From positions 49,579 through 113,578 of the forward strand of contig NZ_JACJSC010000020.1 in NCBI RefSeq assembly GCF_014697575.1: a stretch of 64,000 bases of DNA, given 5' to 3'. Position 1 is the stretch's first letter. Each line of letters begins with the position of its first letter. Below the pieces are notes generated by a model. That model was not told the DNA's origin. It worked only from the letters and a program-made list of their open reading frames with translations, and did not search any database. This DNA is from Planktothrix sp. FACHB-1365. Lineage in GTDB: Bacteria; Cyanobacteriota; Cyanobacteriia; Cyanobacteriales; Microcoleaceae. Below are positions 55,194 through 63,911 of this stretch, piece after piece. The position numbers were made by a program, and so were the translations under genes.

Positions 55194-58100
55194 ATGCGTT
55201 TATCTCCTGTCTTAGTTGCGGTTTTTGCTGCTTCAGCTACGTTTGGATTATCAAACTCTGCAAATAGTCAAACCGCCTACCCAGACTCAGAAAGTTCGTC
55301 TAATTCCCTAGAAACTTTTGATCCCGGAGATCCGGGTTTAATTCCATCGGAAACTCATGATCAATCTTTAGCGGTTAATCAAATTCCCCCCTCAACTCCA
55401 ATTTATCCTTTTGAAGAAATTGTTTTACATAAAGCGAAATTGCTGAATCCAGATTTGGCTTTTTCTTTGGGTGAATCGATGGGAAAAAATATTTCTCAGT
55501 CTTGGGTTCATTCTGCATTTTCCACAAATTCAGCTACTTTTAATCCATCTCAACCTCTGAGTGATACTTCCTTAGCATTACCATCAAATTCCTCAGAATT
55601 AGATTCTTTATCAGAACGTCCGATTGCTGATTCTAAAGAGGAAACCATTATTCTTAATAAAGGAAAAGCAACACAAAATTCAGGAAAGATTGCTCAATTT
55701 TATTCAGAAGTTTCCCCTAAAACCACAAATTCTGAAAGTAATTATTCATCAAGTTCAGAGATTTTACTGAATAAATCAGCTACGGAAAAAACGGGGAATT
55801 TTAGCTTTCCTGTTGTGGTTGAAAATGCGATCGCTTTAAATTCGACTGTAGGGGAAACTAATAGATTTGAACCGAGTTTAAATAAGAATTTAGGAAAACT
55901 AGCCCAATTTCCGATAGAAGTTTCTGAACAAATAGCAAGTGCTGAAATTAATCCCTCCTCGAATTTAGAGATTTTACTGAATAAATCAGCTAGGGAAAAA
56001 ACGGGGAATTTTAGCTTTCCTGTTATGGCTGAAAATGCGATCGCTTTAAATTCGACTGTAGGGGAAACTAATAGATTTGAACCGAGTTTAAATAAAGAGT
56101 TAGGGAAAATAGCCCAATTTCCGATAGAAGTTTCTGAACAAATAGCGAGTGCTGAAATTAATCCCTCCTCGAATTTAGAGATTTTACTGAATAAATCAGC
56201 TAGGGAAAAAACGGGGAATTTTAGCTTTCCCGTTATGGAGGAAAATGCGATCGCTTTAAATTCGACTGTAGGGGAAACTAATGTATTTGAACCGAGCTTA
56301 AATAAAGAGTTAGGGAAAATAGCCCAATTTCCGATAGAAGTGTCTCAACAAATAGCAAGTGCTGAAATTAATAGTTCCTCGAATTTAGAGGTTTTACTGA
56401 ATAAATCAGCTACGGAAAAAACGGGGAATTTTAGCTTTCCCGTTATGGCTGAAAATGCGATCGCTTTAAATTCGACTGTAGGGGAAACTAATAGATTTGA
56501 ACCGAGTTTAAATAAGAATTTAGGAAAACTAGCTCAATTTCCGATAGAAGTTTCTGAACAAATAGCGAGTGCTGAAATTAATCCCTCCTCGAATTTAGAG
56601 ATTTTACTGAATAAATCAGCTACGGAAAAAACGGGGAATTTTAGCTTTCCCGTTATGGCTGAAAATGCGATCGCTTTAAATTCGACTGTAGGGGAAACTA
56701 ATAGATTTGAACCGAGTTTAAATAAGAATTTAGGAAAACTAGCCCAATTTCCGATAGAAGTTTCTGAACAAATAGCAAGTGCTGAAATTAATCCCTCCTC
56801 AAATTTAGAGATTTTACTGAATAAATCAGCTAGGGAAAAAACGGGGAATTTTAGCTTTCCTGTTGTGGCTGAAAATGCGATCGCTTTAAATTCGACTGTA
56901 GGGGAAACTAATATATTTGAACCGAGTTTAAATAAAACAGGTGCAGAAAAATTAGCCCAATTTTCTCCAACAGTTGCTTTCGAGATTGCTCAACCAGCAC
57001 CCGAAACTCAACCCTATAATCCTGATGAAGTTCCACCCCCTCCCTCTTCACAACCTGACGTTCCTCCGATTATTCCCATTCCTACCACACCAGCACAAGC
57101 TGAACCCGAAGTATTAGTCGCAGAAATTGCAGTCAGTGGAACCGAAAATACAACATTAATTGATAGAGTTTATAGCGTTATTTCCACCCAACCCGGACGA
57201 ACAACAACCCGTTCTCAATTACAAAAAGATATTAACGCTATTTTTGCAACCGGTTTATTCCGAAATGTCAAAGCCGTTCCAGAAGATACCCCTCTAGGGG
57301 TGCGAATCACCTTTGAAGTTGAAGAAAATCCGCCCTTAAAACAAGTTGTAATTGAAGGCGATACAGTTTTACCCGAAGACATTATTAATCAAAGTTTTGC
57401 TGATCAATATAATCAAACGATTAACCTGAATCAAATCGAAGCCGGGGTTAAAAAAATCAATCAATGGTATCAGGATAATGGCTATGTTTTAGCACAGGTT
57501 GTTGCTGCACCCGAAGTCACACGGGAAGGCGTTGTTACCCTACAAGTCGCCGAAGGGGTGATTGAAACTATTGAAGTGCGTTTTCTCAATAGTGATGGAG
57601 AAGCGACCGATGAAGAAGGAAAACCCATTGAGGGAAGAACGAGAGACTTTATTATTACCCGTGAAATTCAGTTAAAACCTGGGGATGTGTTTAACCAACA
57701 AACCGCACAACGAGATTTAGCCCGGGTTTTTGGGTTAGGAATTTTTGAAGATGTGCGATTACAATTAGAACCGGGAAAAGATAATCCCCGTGAAGCGACA
57801 GTGATTGTTAATGTGATTGAAAAAACAACGGGCTCCTTAGCCTTTGGAGGAGGAATTAGTTCTGCTGCGGGATTATTTGGAACCTTAAGTTATCAAGAAA
57901 TTAACTTAGGGGGAAATAACCAACGCTTAGGGGTGGAATTAGAAGCCGGAAACCGAGTTTTTCAAGTCGATGTCAGCTTTACTGATCCCTGGATTGCGGG
58001 TGATCCTTATCGAACATCCTATACAATTAATGCGTTTAGACGACGGACAATTTCTGTTGTTTTTGAAAATGGGCCACGAGAAGTTCGTTTAGCAAATGGT

Positions 58101-58892
58101 GATCGTCCCCGTGTGGTTAGAACTGGAGGCGGTATTAGTTTTACTCGGCCTTTTGCAGAGAATGTTTTTGCTGATCCAAATTGGGTTGCATCTTTGGGAT
58201 TTCAATATCAACGGGTGGACATAACGGACTCCGATGGGAATATTACCCCAACCGATGAATATGGTAATCAACTCAGTTATAGTGGCAGTGGCTCAGACGA
58301 TTTATTTACCGTTCAATTTGGATTAGTTCGAGATCGTCGCAATAATAAACAACAGCCAACTTCCGGGTATTTATTACGGTTTGGGACAGAACAATCAATT
58401 CCTGTGGGTTCAGGAAGTATTTTAATGAATCGTTTGCGGGCGGGATACACCTTTTATGTTCCGGTCAACTTTTTTACAGGTTTTATTCCCAAAGGCCCTC
58501 AATCTTTTGCCTTTAATTTTCAAGGGGGAACAGTCGTCGGAAATTTACCTCCCTATGAAGCTTTTCCTTTAGGAGGAACAGCATCGGTGCGGGGTTGGGA
58601 AGAAGGAGCGATCGCCTCAACCCGTAGTTTTGTGCAAGGATCAATAGAGTATCGTTTCCCGATTTTCTCGAATTTTATTGGGGGAGCACTATTTGTTGAT
58701 GCGGCGACGGACTTAAATTCCCAAGGTACAGTCCCCGGTTCTCCAGGGGGAGTTCGAGATAAACCCGGTTCAGGCTTTGGTTATGGTGCGGGTGTACGCT
58801 TACAAACTCCTCTGGGGCCAGTGCGGATTGATTATGGGATTAATAATAATGGGGATAGTCGGATTCATTTTGGTCTAGGAGAACGGTTCTAG
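55194..58892 (+). CDS. Omp85/BamA-type outer-membrane protein with repeat insert
   Basis: From the ATG at 55194 the protein has 1232 residues. A signal peptide (MRLSPVLVAVFAASATFGLS) is followed by a low-complexity Ser/Asn-rich region, six 70-residue repeats (~190-582), a proline linker (~610-635), POTRA domains (~638-880, EIAVSGTENTTLIDRVYSVI, VVIEGDTVLPEDII, IETIEVRFL) and a 16-strand-type barrel (~880-1232: LGGTASVRGWEEGAIAS, the lid-lock VRGW motif, ending in IHFGLGERF). BamA relatives insert beta-barrel proteins; cyanobacterial Omp85 usually has three POTRA domains and a proline-rich lead. The repeat insert is the unusual part. The ATG beats a GTG at 55167, which would put a non-signal tail first. 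Confidence 0.9.
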   Translation: MRLSPVLVAVFAASATFGLSNSANSQTAYPDSESSSNSLETFDPGDPGLIPSETHDQSLAVNQIPPSTPIYPFEEIVLHKAKLLNPDLAFSLGESMGKNISQSWVHSAFSTNSATFNPSQPLSDTSLALPSNSSELDSLSERPIADSKEETIILNKGKATQNSGKIAQFYSEVSPKTTNSESNYSSSSEILLNKSATEKTGNFSFPVVVENAIALNSTVGETNRFEPSLNKNLGKLAQFPIEVSEQIASAEINPSSNLEILLNKSAREKTGNFSFPVMAENAIALNSTVGETNRFEPSLNKELGKIAQFPIEVSEQIASAEINPSSNLEILLNKSAREKTGNFSFPVMEENAIALNSTVGETNVFEPSLNKELGKIAQFPIEVSQQIASAEINSSSNLEVLLNKSATEKTGNFSFPVMAENAIALNSTVGETNRFEPSLNKNLGKLAQFPIEVSEQIASAEINPSSNLEILLNKSATEKTGNFSFPVMAENAIALNSTVGETNRFEPSLNKNLGKLAQFPIEVSEQIASAEINPSSNLEILLNKSAREKTGNFSFPVVAENAIALNSTVGETNIFEPSLNKTGAEKLAQFSPTVAFEIAQPAPETQPYNPDEVPPPPSSQPDVPPIIPIPTTPAQAEPEVLVAEIAVSGTENTTLIDRVYSVISTQPGRTTTRSQLQKDINAIFATGLFRNVKAVPEDTPLGVRITFEVEENPPLKQVVIEGDTVLPEDIINQSFADQYNQTINLNQIEAGVKKINQWYQDNGYVLAQVVAAPEVTREGVVTLQVAEGVIETIEVRFLNSDGEATDEEGKPIEGRTRDFIITREIQLKPGDVFNQQTAQRDLARVFGLGIFEDVRLQLEPGKDNPREATVIVNVIEKTTGSLAFGGGISSAAGLFGTLSYQEINLGGNNQRLGVELEAGNRVFQVDVSFTDPWIAGDPYRTSYTINAFRRRTISVVFENGPREVRLANGDRPRVVRTGGGISFTRPFAENVFADPNWVASLGFQYQRVDITDSDGNITPTDEYGNQLSYSGSGSDDLFTVQFGLVRDRRNNKQQPTSGYLLRFGTEQSIPVGSGSILMNRLRAGYTFYVPVNFFTGFIPKGPQSFAFNFQGGTVVGNLPPYEAFPLGGTASVRGWEEGAIASTRSFVQGSIEYRFPIFSNFIGGALFVDAATDLNSQGTVPGSPGGVRDKPGSGFGYGAGVRLQTPLGPVRIDYGINNNGDSRIHFGLGERF
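55761..56940 (+). repeat. In-frame 210-bp tandem repeats, 6 copies
   Basis: Copies start at 55761, 55971, 56181, 56391, 56601 and 56811 (ATTTTACTGAATAAATC...), each 210 bases = 70 residues. The copies are nearly identical, and each carries one HIP1 octamer at the same place. They encode the segment between the signal and the POTRA domains of the Omp85 protein. Confidence 0.9.
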
Positions 58893-58956
58893 GCTGATGT
58901 TGAGCGTCCAATGTTACGATAAACTAAAATTCAGTTCATCCAACGGTTGAAAGACT

Positions 58957-59154
58957 ATGATTTTGCCAGGTTCCGCCGTGCGAGTCACAAATCCCGTCGA
59001 TATTTACTATGGTTTCCAAGGTCTGGTTCAACGAGTCAGCGATGGTAAAGTCGCCGTTCTCTTTGAAGGAGGAAACTGGGATAAACTCGTCACTTTTAAA
59101 CTCTCTGAACTAGAAGCAATTGATACCACTGCTGGACGCAAAGGCAAAAAATAA
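58957..59154 (+). CDS. ndhS: NAD(P)H dehydrogenase (NDH-1) subunit S
   Basis: The 65 residues match Ndh[54 protein letters not shown]. It is an SH3-like subunit on the peripheral arm of the cyanobacterial NDH-1 complex near the ferredoxin docking site, used in cyclic electron flow. The basic KGKK tail is typical. It begins 64 bases after the Omp85 stop on the same strand and ends in the heptamer repeat. Confidence 0.92.
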   Translation: MILPGSAVRVTNPVDIYYGFQGLVQRVSDGKVAVLFEGGNWDKLVTFKLSELEAIDTTAGRKGKK

Positions 59155-59244
59155 TCAGTTATCAGTTATCAGTTATCAGTTATCAGTTATCAGTTATCAG
59201 TTATCAGTTATCAGTTATCAGTTATCAGTTATCAGTTATCAGTT
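59154..59244. repeat. Heptamer STRR, 13 copies of ATCAGTT
   Basis: Thirteen exact 7-base units directly follow the ndhS stop. An opposite-orientation AACTGAT array follows at 59380-59428, so the two flank a 135-base segment as inverted repeats. Confidence 0.9.
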
Positions 59245-59334
59245 GATAATTATAGCACTGGATCTCATATTAGGACATCAATGATGGCTATAATCCTTAA
59301 TTGTTAAGCATCTATACGGGTGGAGAAACCCCTT

Positions 59335-59362
59335 TTTACTGACTTGGGACTCCTGCTATAAT
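59335..59362 (+). promoter_or_regulatory. Candidate promoter for the HAS-barrel gene
   Basis: TTTACT at 59335 and TATAAT at 59357 are separated by 16 bases, before the gene at 59431. A start site near 59369 would place the AACTGAT array in the 5' leader. Assigned by eye. Confidence 0.4.
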
Positions 59363-59379
59363 AGTTAATATTGACTCAA

Positions 59380-59428
59380 AACTGATAACTGGCAACTGAT
59401 AACTGACGACTGATAACTGATAACTGAT
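59380..59428. repeat. Inverted heptamer array (AACTGAT)
   Basis: About seven 7-base units of AACTGAT and variants (AACTGGC, AACTGAC, GACTGAT) end three bases before the start codon of the next gene. They are complementary to the ATCAGTT array at 59154-59244. Confidence 0.8.
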
Positions 59429-59430
59429 TT

Positions 59431-60087
59431 ATGCGTCTTCCTTTTCCTACATTTTCAACCTCTCGACATTCTCAGCAACATATCGCTGAAGTGATAGAAA
59501 CGGCGACAACGGAGTATTTGGCCCAATGTTTAGAACCGGAGGACTTGAGTTTTCCGGTCATGCCTGCCTTTGGGAGTTGGGTCAAATCAAAAGATGAGGA
59601 GTCAGGAAATCAGGTTTATGGAGTAGTTTATTATGCTACTACTAGCCCGATTGATTCCGTGCATCGAGCCAGGGCGCTAGGATTAACCTTAGAAGAATTG
59701 CGTGAACAGCAACCTCAAATTTTTGCGATGTTAAAAACGGAATTTCGGGTGGCTATTGTCGGTTTTGAGATGACGAACCCAGAGCGATCGCAACGAGGTA
59801 AAATCTATCAATATATTCCGCCTCGTCCCCCGCAAATTCATCAGGCAGTCTATGAATGTCACCCGGATGAAATTGTTAATTTTAGTCAGGAATTAGATTT
59901 TTTAAGAACCTTATTAGACGTGAGGAACGCCCCGGTTGATTCTTTGGTAGCTGCGGCGATTCGAGAAATTTATCAACTGAGAAAATTAGATCGAGGTTGG
60001 TTAATTGAAGCGGGACGAACCCTGAGTATTTTATTAAAAGATGATTATGATCGCTTGCGGATTATTCTTAAACAAATTCATCCTTGA
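59431..60087 (+). CDS. HAS-barrel domain protein
   Basis: The 218 residues resemble cyanobacterial proteins with an N-terminal HAS (HerA-ATP synthase) beta barrel: LEPEDLSFPVMPAFGSWVKS, NQVYGVVYYATTSPIDSVHRARALG, FRVAIVGFEM, YIPPRPPQIHQAVYEC. A helical C-terminus follows (LDFLRTLLDVRNAPVDSLVAAAIREIYQLRKLDRGWLIEAGRTL). No ATPase domain follows the barrel. The function is unknown; the family name is recalled from similarity, not verified. The heptamer repeat sits where a ribosome site should be. Confidence 0.75.
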   Translation: MRLPFPTFSTSRHSQQHIAEVIETATTEYLAQCLEPEDLSFPVMPAFGSWVKSKDEESGNQVYGVVYYATTSPIDSVHRARALGLTLEELREQQPQIFAMLKTEFRVAIVGFEMTNPERSQRGKIYQYIPPRPPQIHQAVYECHPDEIVNFSQELDFLRTLLDVRNAPVDSLVAAAIREIYQLRKLDRGWLIEAGRTLSILLKDDYDRLRIILKQIHP

Positions 60088-60159
60088 TCAAGGTAGAATT
60101 AAATTGATCCAGCTTCTGCCACTTTCCGAATTAAACAAGTAATAAACGAATTTATCCCA

Positions 60160-61047
60160 ATGTCATCATCCCTAGGTTTTATTTTACTAACTCATAGAAA
60201 CCCACAGCAAATTTACAGGCTAATAGATCATTTAAACAAAATGTTTAATTATCCGTCAATTGTCTGTCATCATGACTTTTCCAAATGTGATTTATCTACA
60301 GATACTCTACCGAAAAACGTCTCCTTTGTCCGTCCTCATATAGAAACCGCATGGGGTGAATTTTCCGCAGTAGAAGCTATAATCAAAGCCATTAAACTAA
60401 TGTATGAGTCTGTAAATCCGCCAGATTGGTTTATATTACTCAGTGGAGCAGACTATCCCATCAAAACCGCCAAACAGATATTAAGCGATTTCAACTCAAC
60501 TGAATATGATGCTTATATACACCATGAAGAAATTATATATAAAGTTTATAAACAAAATGTCAAAATGAGCGTTATATGGCAAATACTAGCCTATCAGCGA
60601 TATTGTAGTTACGAATTATTTTCAGTTCCCTTCTTCAAAAATTTCACAATTCGTCTGGAACATCCATTATTAACTAAACCCTTCCTGCCATTTTCTGATA
60701 AATTTCGCTGCTTTGCTGGAGGTCTATGGTTTTCTGCAAATCAACGAGCCGCAGAATATATTATTGAGTTCCACAATCAAAAAAATGCCTTAGCATCACA
60801 CTATTGTCATCGAATGTTTGTAGATGAATCCTATTTTCAAACTATCCTGGCTAACGCACCACACCTTAAGCTAAAAAACGATGATTACCGCTATGTAGAC
60901 TGGTCAACACAAGGCGCTCATCCCAAAACAATGGTTATGGAAGATTTGCCCCATCTTCTGGCCTCACCCTGCCATTTTGCGCGAAAATTTGACATAGATG
61001 TAGATAGCACTATTCTTGATCAACTTGACAGGATTACTTTAGGATGA
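60160..61047 (+). CDS. GT14-like glycosyltransferase (core-2/I-branching type)
   Basis: The 295 residues match the core-2/I-branching family: LGFILLTHRNPQQIYRLIDHLN, CHHDFSK, HIETAWGEFSAVEAIIKAIKLM, DWFILLSGADYPIKT, GLWFSANQRAAEYII and VDESYFQTIL. Members use UDP-sugars without a DxD motif to form branches. It begins a run of four small plus-strand glycan genes running to the edge of the window. Spacing to the next gene is 60 bases. The acceptor is unknown. Confidence 0.82.
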   Translation: MSSSLGFILLTHRNPQQIYRLIDHLNKMFNYPSIVCHHDFSKCDLSTDTLPKNVSFVRPHIETAWGEFSAVEAIIKAIKLMYESVNPPDWFILLSGADYPIKTAKQILSDFNSTEYDAYIHHEEIIYKVYKQNVKMSVIWQILAYQRYCSYELFSVPFFKNFTIRLEHPLLTKPFLPFSDKFRCFAGGLWFSANQRAAEYIIEFHNQKNALASHYCHRMFVDESYFQTILANAPHLKLKNDDYRYVDWSTQGAHPKTMVMEDLPHLLASPCHFARKFDIDVDSTILDQLDRITLG

Positions 61048-61107
61048 TAACTTCAGTTTTGGTTGCGAATCCGTCGCAGTTGACTTTCAAAAATCAGAAA
61101 AAGTTAT

Positions 61108-62214
61108 ATGATTAAGACTTATGTAAGTAATGCTTTCTTAAAAATCGAAGATTCCCAACTGTATGCTATTTTTGCTTGGAGTCAGCGCACAGCCGAAATC
61201 ATTACTGCCAAATCCTGGTTAACAATATTAGAAATATTTGTTCACGAACATTCTTTAGAAAAAGCTTACCTAATCTTTGAACAAATTAAATCAGCTTCAG
61301 TCCTAGAGAAACTGATGGAGGAGCTAGAGCAATATCAACATCTGATTGAAAATGCCATAGTATTTTTAGCAGATGGAAAAATTACAATTTTTGGTAAGGG
61401 ATTTCGCAGCTTTATCGAAAAGGAAATGTTATTTGAACTGGGTGATATTAGTCAAAAAAGTTACCAAGTTCTGACACAATTATTTTTTAACTATCAATTA
61501 AAAGATGATTTACAATCCATTAATACCCTAGAAGAATTCCGTAATTTAGTAGAACATTTAGAAAAAATGGGGTTGCTATCTCCTGCTACAAATTCTATAA
61601 ATTGGGGGGATTTAAAAAAGACTGTTCCTATTTGTCAAGCCTTTGGTTTAACTAGAGGCACACCCGTAGATAGATACTATCTCAGCCAATATTTAAAAGA
61701 AATTCAAACGCAAATTTATGGTAATATCCTGGAAATAGGAGGAATACCCAAGGATAAAGACTTCTATGAAGTCAATCCTGGAACATCCTATCAAATTATG
61801 AATATAGAACCCGGTTTGGGAATAGATATAGTGGGTGATGCTCACGATCCATCTATAATTAAACCGGAATCCTTTGATTCAATCGTAATTTTTAATGTTC
61901 TGGAACATTGTTATGCACCTTGGCAAGTCGTAGAAAATATCTATACCTGGCTAAAACCTGGAGGAAAATGCTTTGCAATGGTTCCCAGTTCCATTAGAAT
62001 TCATGCTACACCCGTGGACTATTGGCGGCCTTTACCTGATGCTTTTGCTTGGATGTTTAGAAATTTCTCTGACCAAAAGCTCTATATTTATGGTAATCCT
62101 ATTACTGTTATTGCTAGTTATCATGGCATTGCCACTGAAGAACTAACAACCGCAGAACTAGACGCATATCATCCAGATTATCCTGTAGCTACCTGTATCG
62201 TAGCCCAGAAATAA
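61108..62214 (+). CDS. SAM-dependent methyltransferase with N-terminal helical region
   Basis: The N-terminal ~200 residues are helical and unrecognised. The C-terminal domain (~205-368) is a class I methyltransferase: NILEIGGIPKD (motif I), GIDIVGDAHD (acidic), FDSIVIFNVLEHCYAPWQVVENIYTWLKPGG and AMVPSSIRIHATPVDYWRPLPDAFAWMF. The VDYWR/WDFWR region resembles the 324-aa methyltransferase at 7916. It sits between a GT14-like and a GT2 gene, suggesting glycan methylation. It lies 22 bases before the GT2 gene. Confidence 0.78.
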   Translation: MIKTYVSNAFLKIEDSQLYAIFAWSQRTAEIITAKSWLTILEIFVHEHSLEKAYLIFEQIKSASVLEKLMEELEQYQHLIENAIVFLADGKITIFGKGFRSFIEKEMLFELGDISQKSYQVLTQLFFNYQLKDDLQSINTLEEFRNLVEHLEKMGLLSPATNSINWGDLKKTVPICQAFGLTRGTPVDRYYLSQYLKEIQTQIYGNILEIGGIPKDKDFYEVNPGTSYQIMNIEPGLGIDIVGDAHDPSIIKPESFDSIVIFNVLEHCYAPWQVVENIYTWLKPGGKCFAMVPSSIRIHATPVDYWRPLPDAFAWMFRNFSDQKLYIYGNPITVIASYHGIATEELTTAELDAYHPDYPVATCIVAQK

Positions 62215-62236
62215 AATTCACCCTTTATAAATTGTC

Positions 62237-62902
62237 ATGAGTCCGATTAATTTTGATATCCAACCCGAAGTTAGTATCATTTTATGTACATACAATCGAG
62301 CCAAATATTTAAGTCAGTGTATTGATAGTGTTATTGATCAAACTTTTAAAAATTGGGAATTGTTAGTCGTTGATGATGGTAGCAATGATCAAACTTTTGA
62401 AATTGTAAATTCCTATTTACAAAAAACTCAAAATATCCGTTATTTAAAACATAAAAACCGCAAATTAGCCTACTCTAAAAATGTAGGTATCCAAGCTTCA
62501 TTTAGCTCCTATATTACATTTTTAGATAGTGATGATACCTATGCACCTAATCATATAGAATCTCGTTTTAACTATCTAAAATCTCATCCTGAAATTGATT
62601 TAATACAAGGCGGATTCTTTTCCGAAGAAGAAATTTTAGTGCCTGATTATTATGAACCCGGAAAAACTATTAATTTAAAAAAATGTGTTTTAGGCCCTAC
62701 ATTTTTTGGTAAACGTAAAGTATTTTTTGAATTAAAAGGATTTGATAATATTGCTTATGGTGAAGATACAGATTTTTGGCAACGAGCAGAAAAAGTATTC
62801 AAAACTTACACCTTGACTGCACCGGAAACTTATAATTATACCAGAGCAGAAAATAGTATCACTAAAAGTGTTTTAGCAAATATTTGTTTACAGGAAAATT
62901 AA
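62237..62902 (+). CDS. GT2 glycosyltransferase
   Basis: The 221 residues hold one GT2 domain: VSIILCTYNRAKYLSQCIDSVIDQ, ELLVVDDGSND, KNVGIQASFSSYITFLDSDD (DxD-type) and GEDTDFWQRA. At 221 residues it is a compact catalytic domain without a membrane anchor. It follows the methyltransferase gene closely and precedes the GT8-like gene by 74 bases. The sugar is unknown. Confidence 0.88.
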   Translation: MSPINFDIQPEVSIILCTYNRAKYLSQCIDSVIDQTFKNWELLVVDDGSNDQTFEIVNSYLQKTQNIRYLKHKNRKLAYSKNVGIQASFSSYITFLDSDDTYAPNHIESRFNYLKSHPEIDLIQGGFFSEEEILVPDYYEPGKTINLKKCVLGPTFFGKRKVFFELKGFDNIAYGEDTDFWQRAEKVFKTYTLTAPETYNYTRAENSITKSVLANICLQEN

Positions 62903-62976
62903 GACTTTGTTTTGCCAAATTAGCTAAAAGCTAACAACACAAATCAAAAAAATCAACCATTTTCGCGGTTTTTTAT

Positions 62977-63849
62977 ATGAAAAATAGGGGAGTTATCTAT
63001 TGTGCGACAGGAAATGTTTTATATCTGGAAGCAACTTTAATCAGTGCGATTGCCCTCCGTCAGATAGAACCCAAAATACCTATCACTATAATCTCTGATC
63101 ATCCCTTACTGAAACTTTTCCCTCTTGAAAAGTACGAAATTAGTTGTATATTGATTAATCTTAGTGAAATCAATGATAGCGGTTCATTTTCATCTAGGGG
63201 GATCAAGACAAGTCTATCAACCTTTAGTCCATATCAGGAAACACTTTTCCTAGACGCGGATATTCTTCCCTTCAATCCTATTTCTGACCTGTGGGAGTAT
63301 CTTGATTATGGAGATATGTGTATGGTGGTTGACCTAGTTCCAACATTGGGATTGTGCGATCATATTTCAGAAGAAGAGAAGAATTACACCTTACAATATG
63401 TTCCAGAAAGTACAACTCAGTTTAATAGTGGAGTAATTCTTTGGAGAAACACTAAGCAAACTCAGTCTTTATTTGAGTTATGGAATCAGGAGTGGCTAAA
63501 ATTCAAAAAGCAAGATCAGTTAGCTCTAATTAGAGCTATTAATAAGGCAGAATTCTCTGTTTATAGCCTTCCTTGTATATACAATATTTCCCCAATAGAC
63601 GCTATATCTAGAATAGAGAATAAATCCGTTAATACACTTGCTGAAATACATGAAATGTGTCAATTTAAAGCTTTATCTATGATCCAACAATCTATTCTGA
63701 AGCAGAAAAATGATATTTGCTTGCTTCACTGCTGGGGTGGATATGTTGCTTTAGGTAAATTTCCTGAAATTGCTCAGAAATTTTATCCAAATATAGTTGA
63801 ACAAGTAGTTGCAACTGGAATTTTTAGTAAGGAATCACCTGTGAGGTAA
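62977..63849 (+). CDS. GT8-like glycosyltransferase
   Basis: The 290 residues resemble glycogenin/GT8-like nucleotide-sugar transferases: GVIYCATGNVLYLEATLISAIALRQIEPKIPITIISD, the metal-binding ETLFLDADILPF (DAD), TQFNSGVILWRN and LLHCWGG near the end. It is the last gene of the cluster and ends 40 bases before the stop codon of the TnpB-like gene on the other strand. Confidence 0.8.
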   Translation: MKNRGVIYCATGNVLYLEATLISAIALRQIEPKIPITIISDHPLLKLFPLEKYEISCILINLSEINDSGSFSSRGIKTSLSTFSPYQETLFLDADILPFNPISDLWEYLDYGDMCMVVDLVPTLGLCDHISEEEKNYTLQYVPESTTQFNSGVILWRNTKQTQSLFELWNQEWLKFKKQDQLALIRAINKAEFSVYSLPCIYNISPIDAISRIENKSVNTLAEIHEMCQFKALSMIQQSILKQKNDICLLHCWGGYVALGKFPEIAQKFYPNIVEQVVATGIFSKESPVR

Positions 63850-63886
63850 TCTACAGTTATATACACTTATACGTTGACACTCTCAC

Positions 63887-63911
63887 CGTCAATCGCCAAG
63901 CGATGTGACGG
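63887..63911. mobile_element. Candidate IS200/IS605 right-end hairpin
   Basis: CGTCAATCGC and GCGATGTGACG form an imperfect stem around CAA, straddling the stop codon of the TnpB-like gene. Subterminal hairpins at the right end are characteristic of this family and are recognised as single-stranded DNA by TnpA. The outer boundary is probably close to 63870. No TnpA is visible in the window. Confidence 0.45.
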
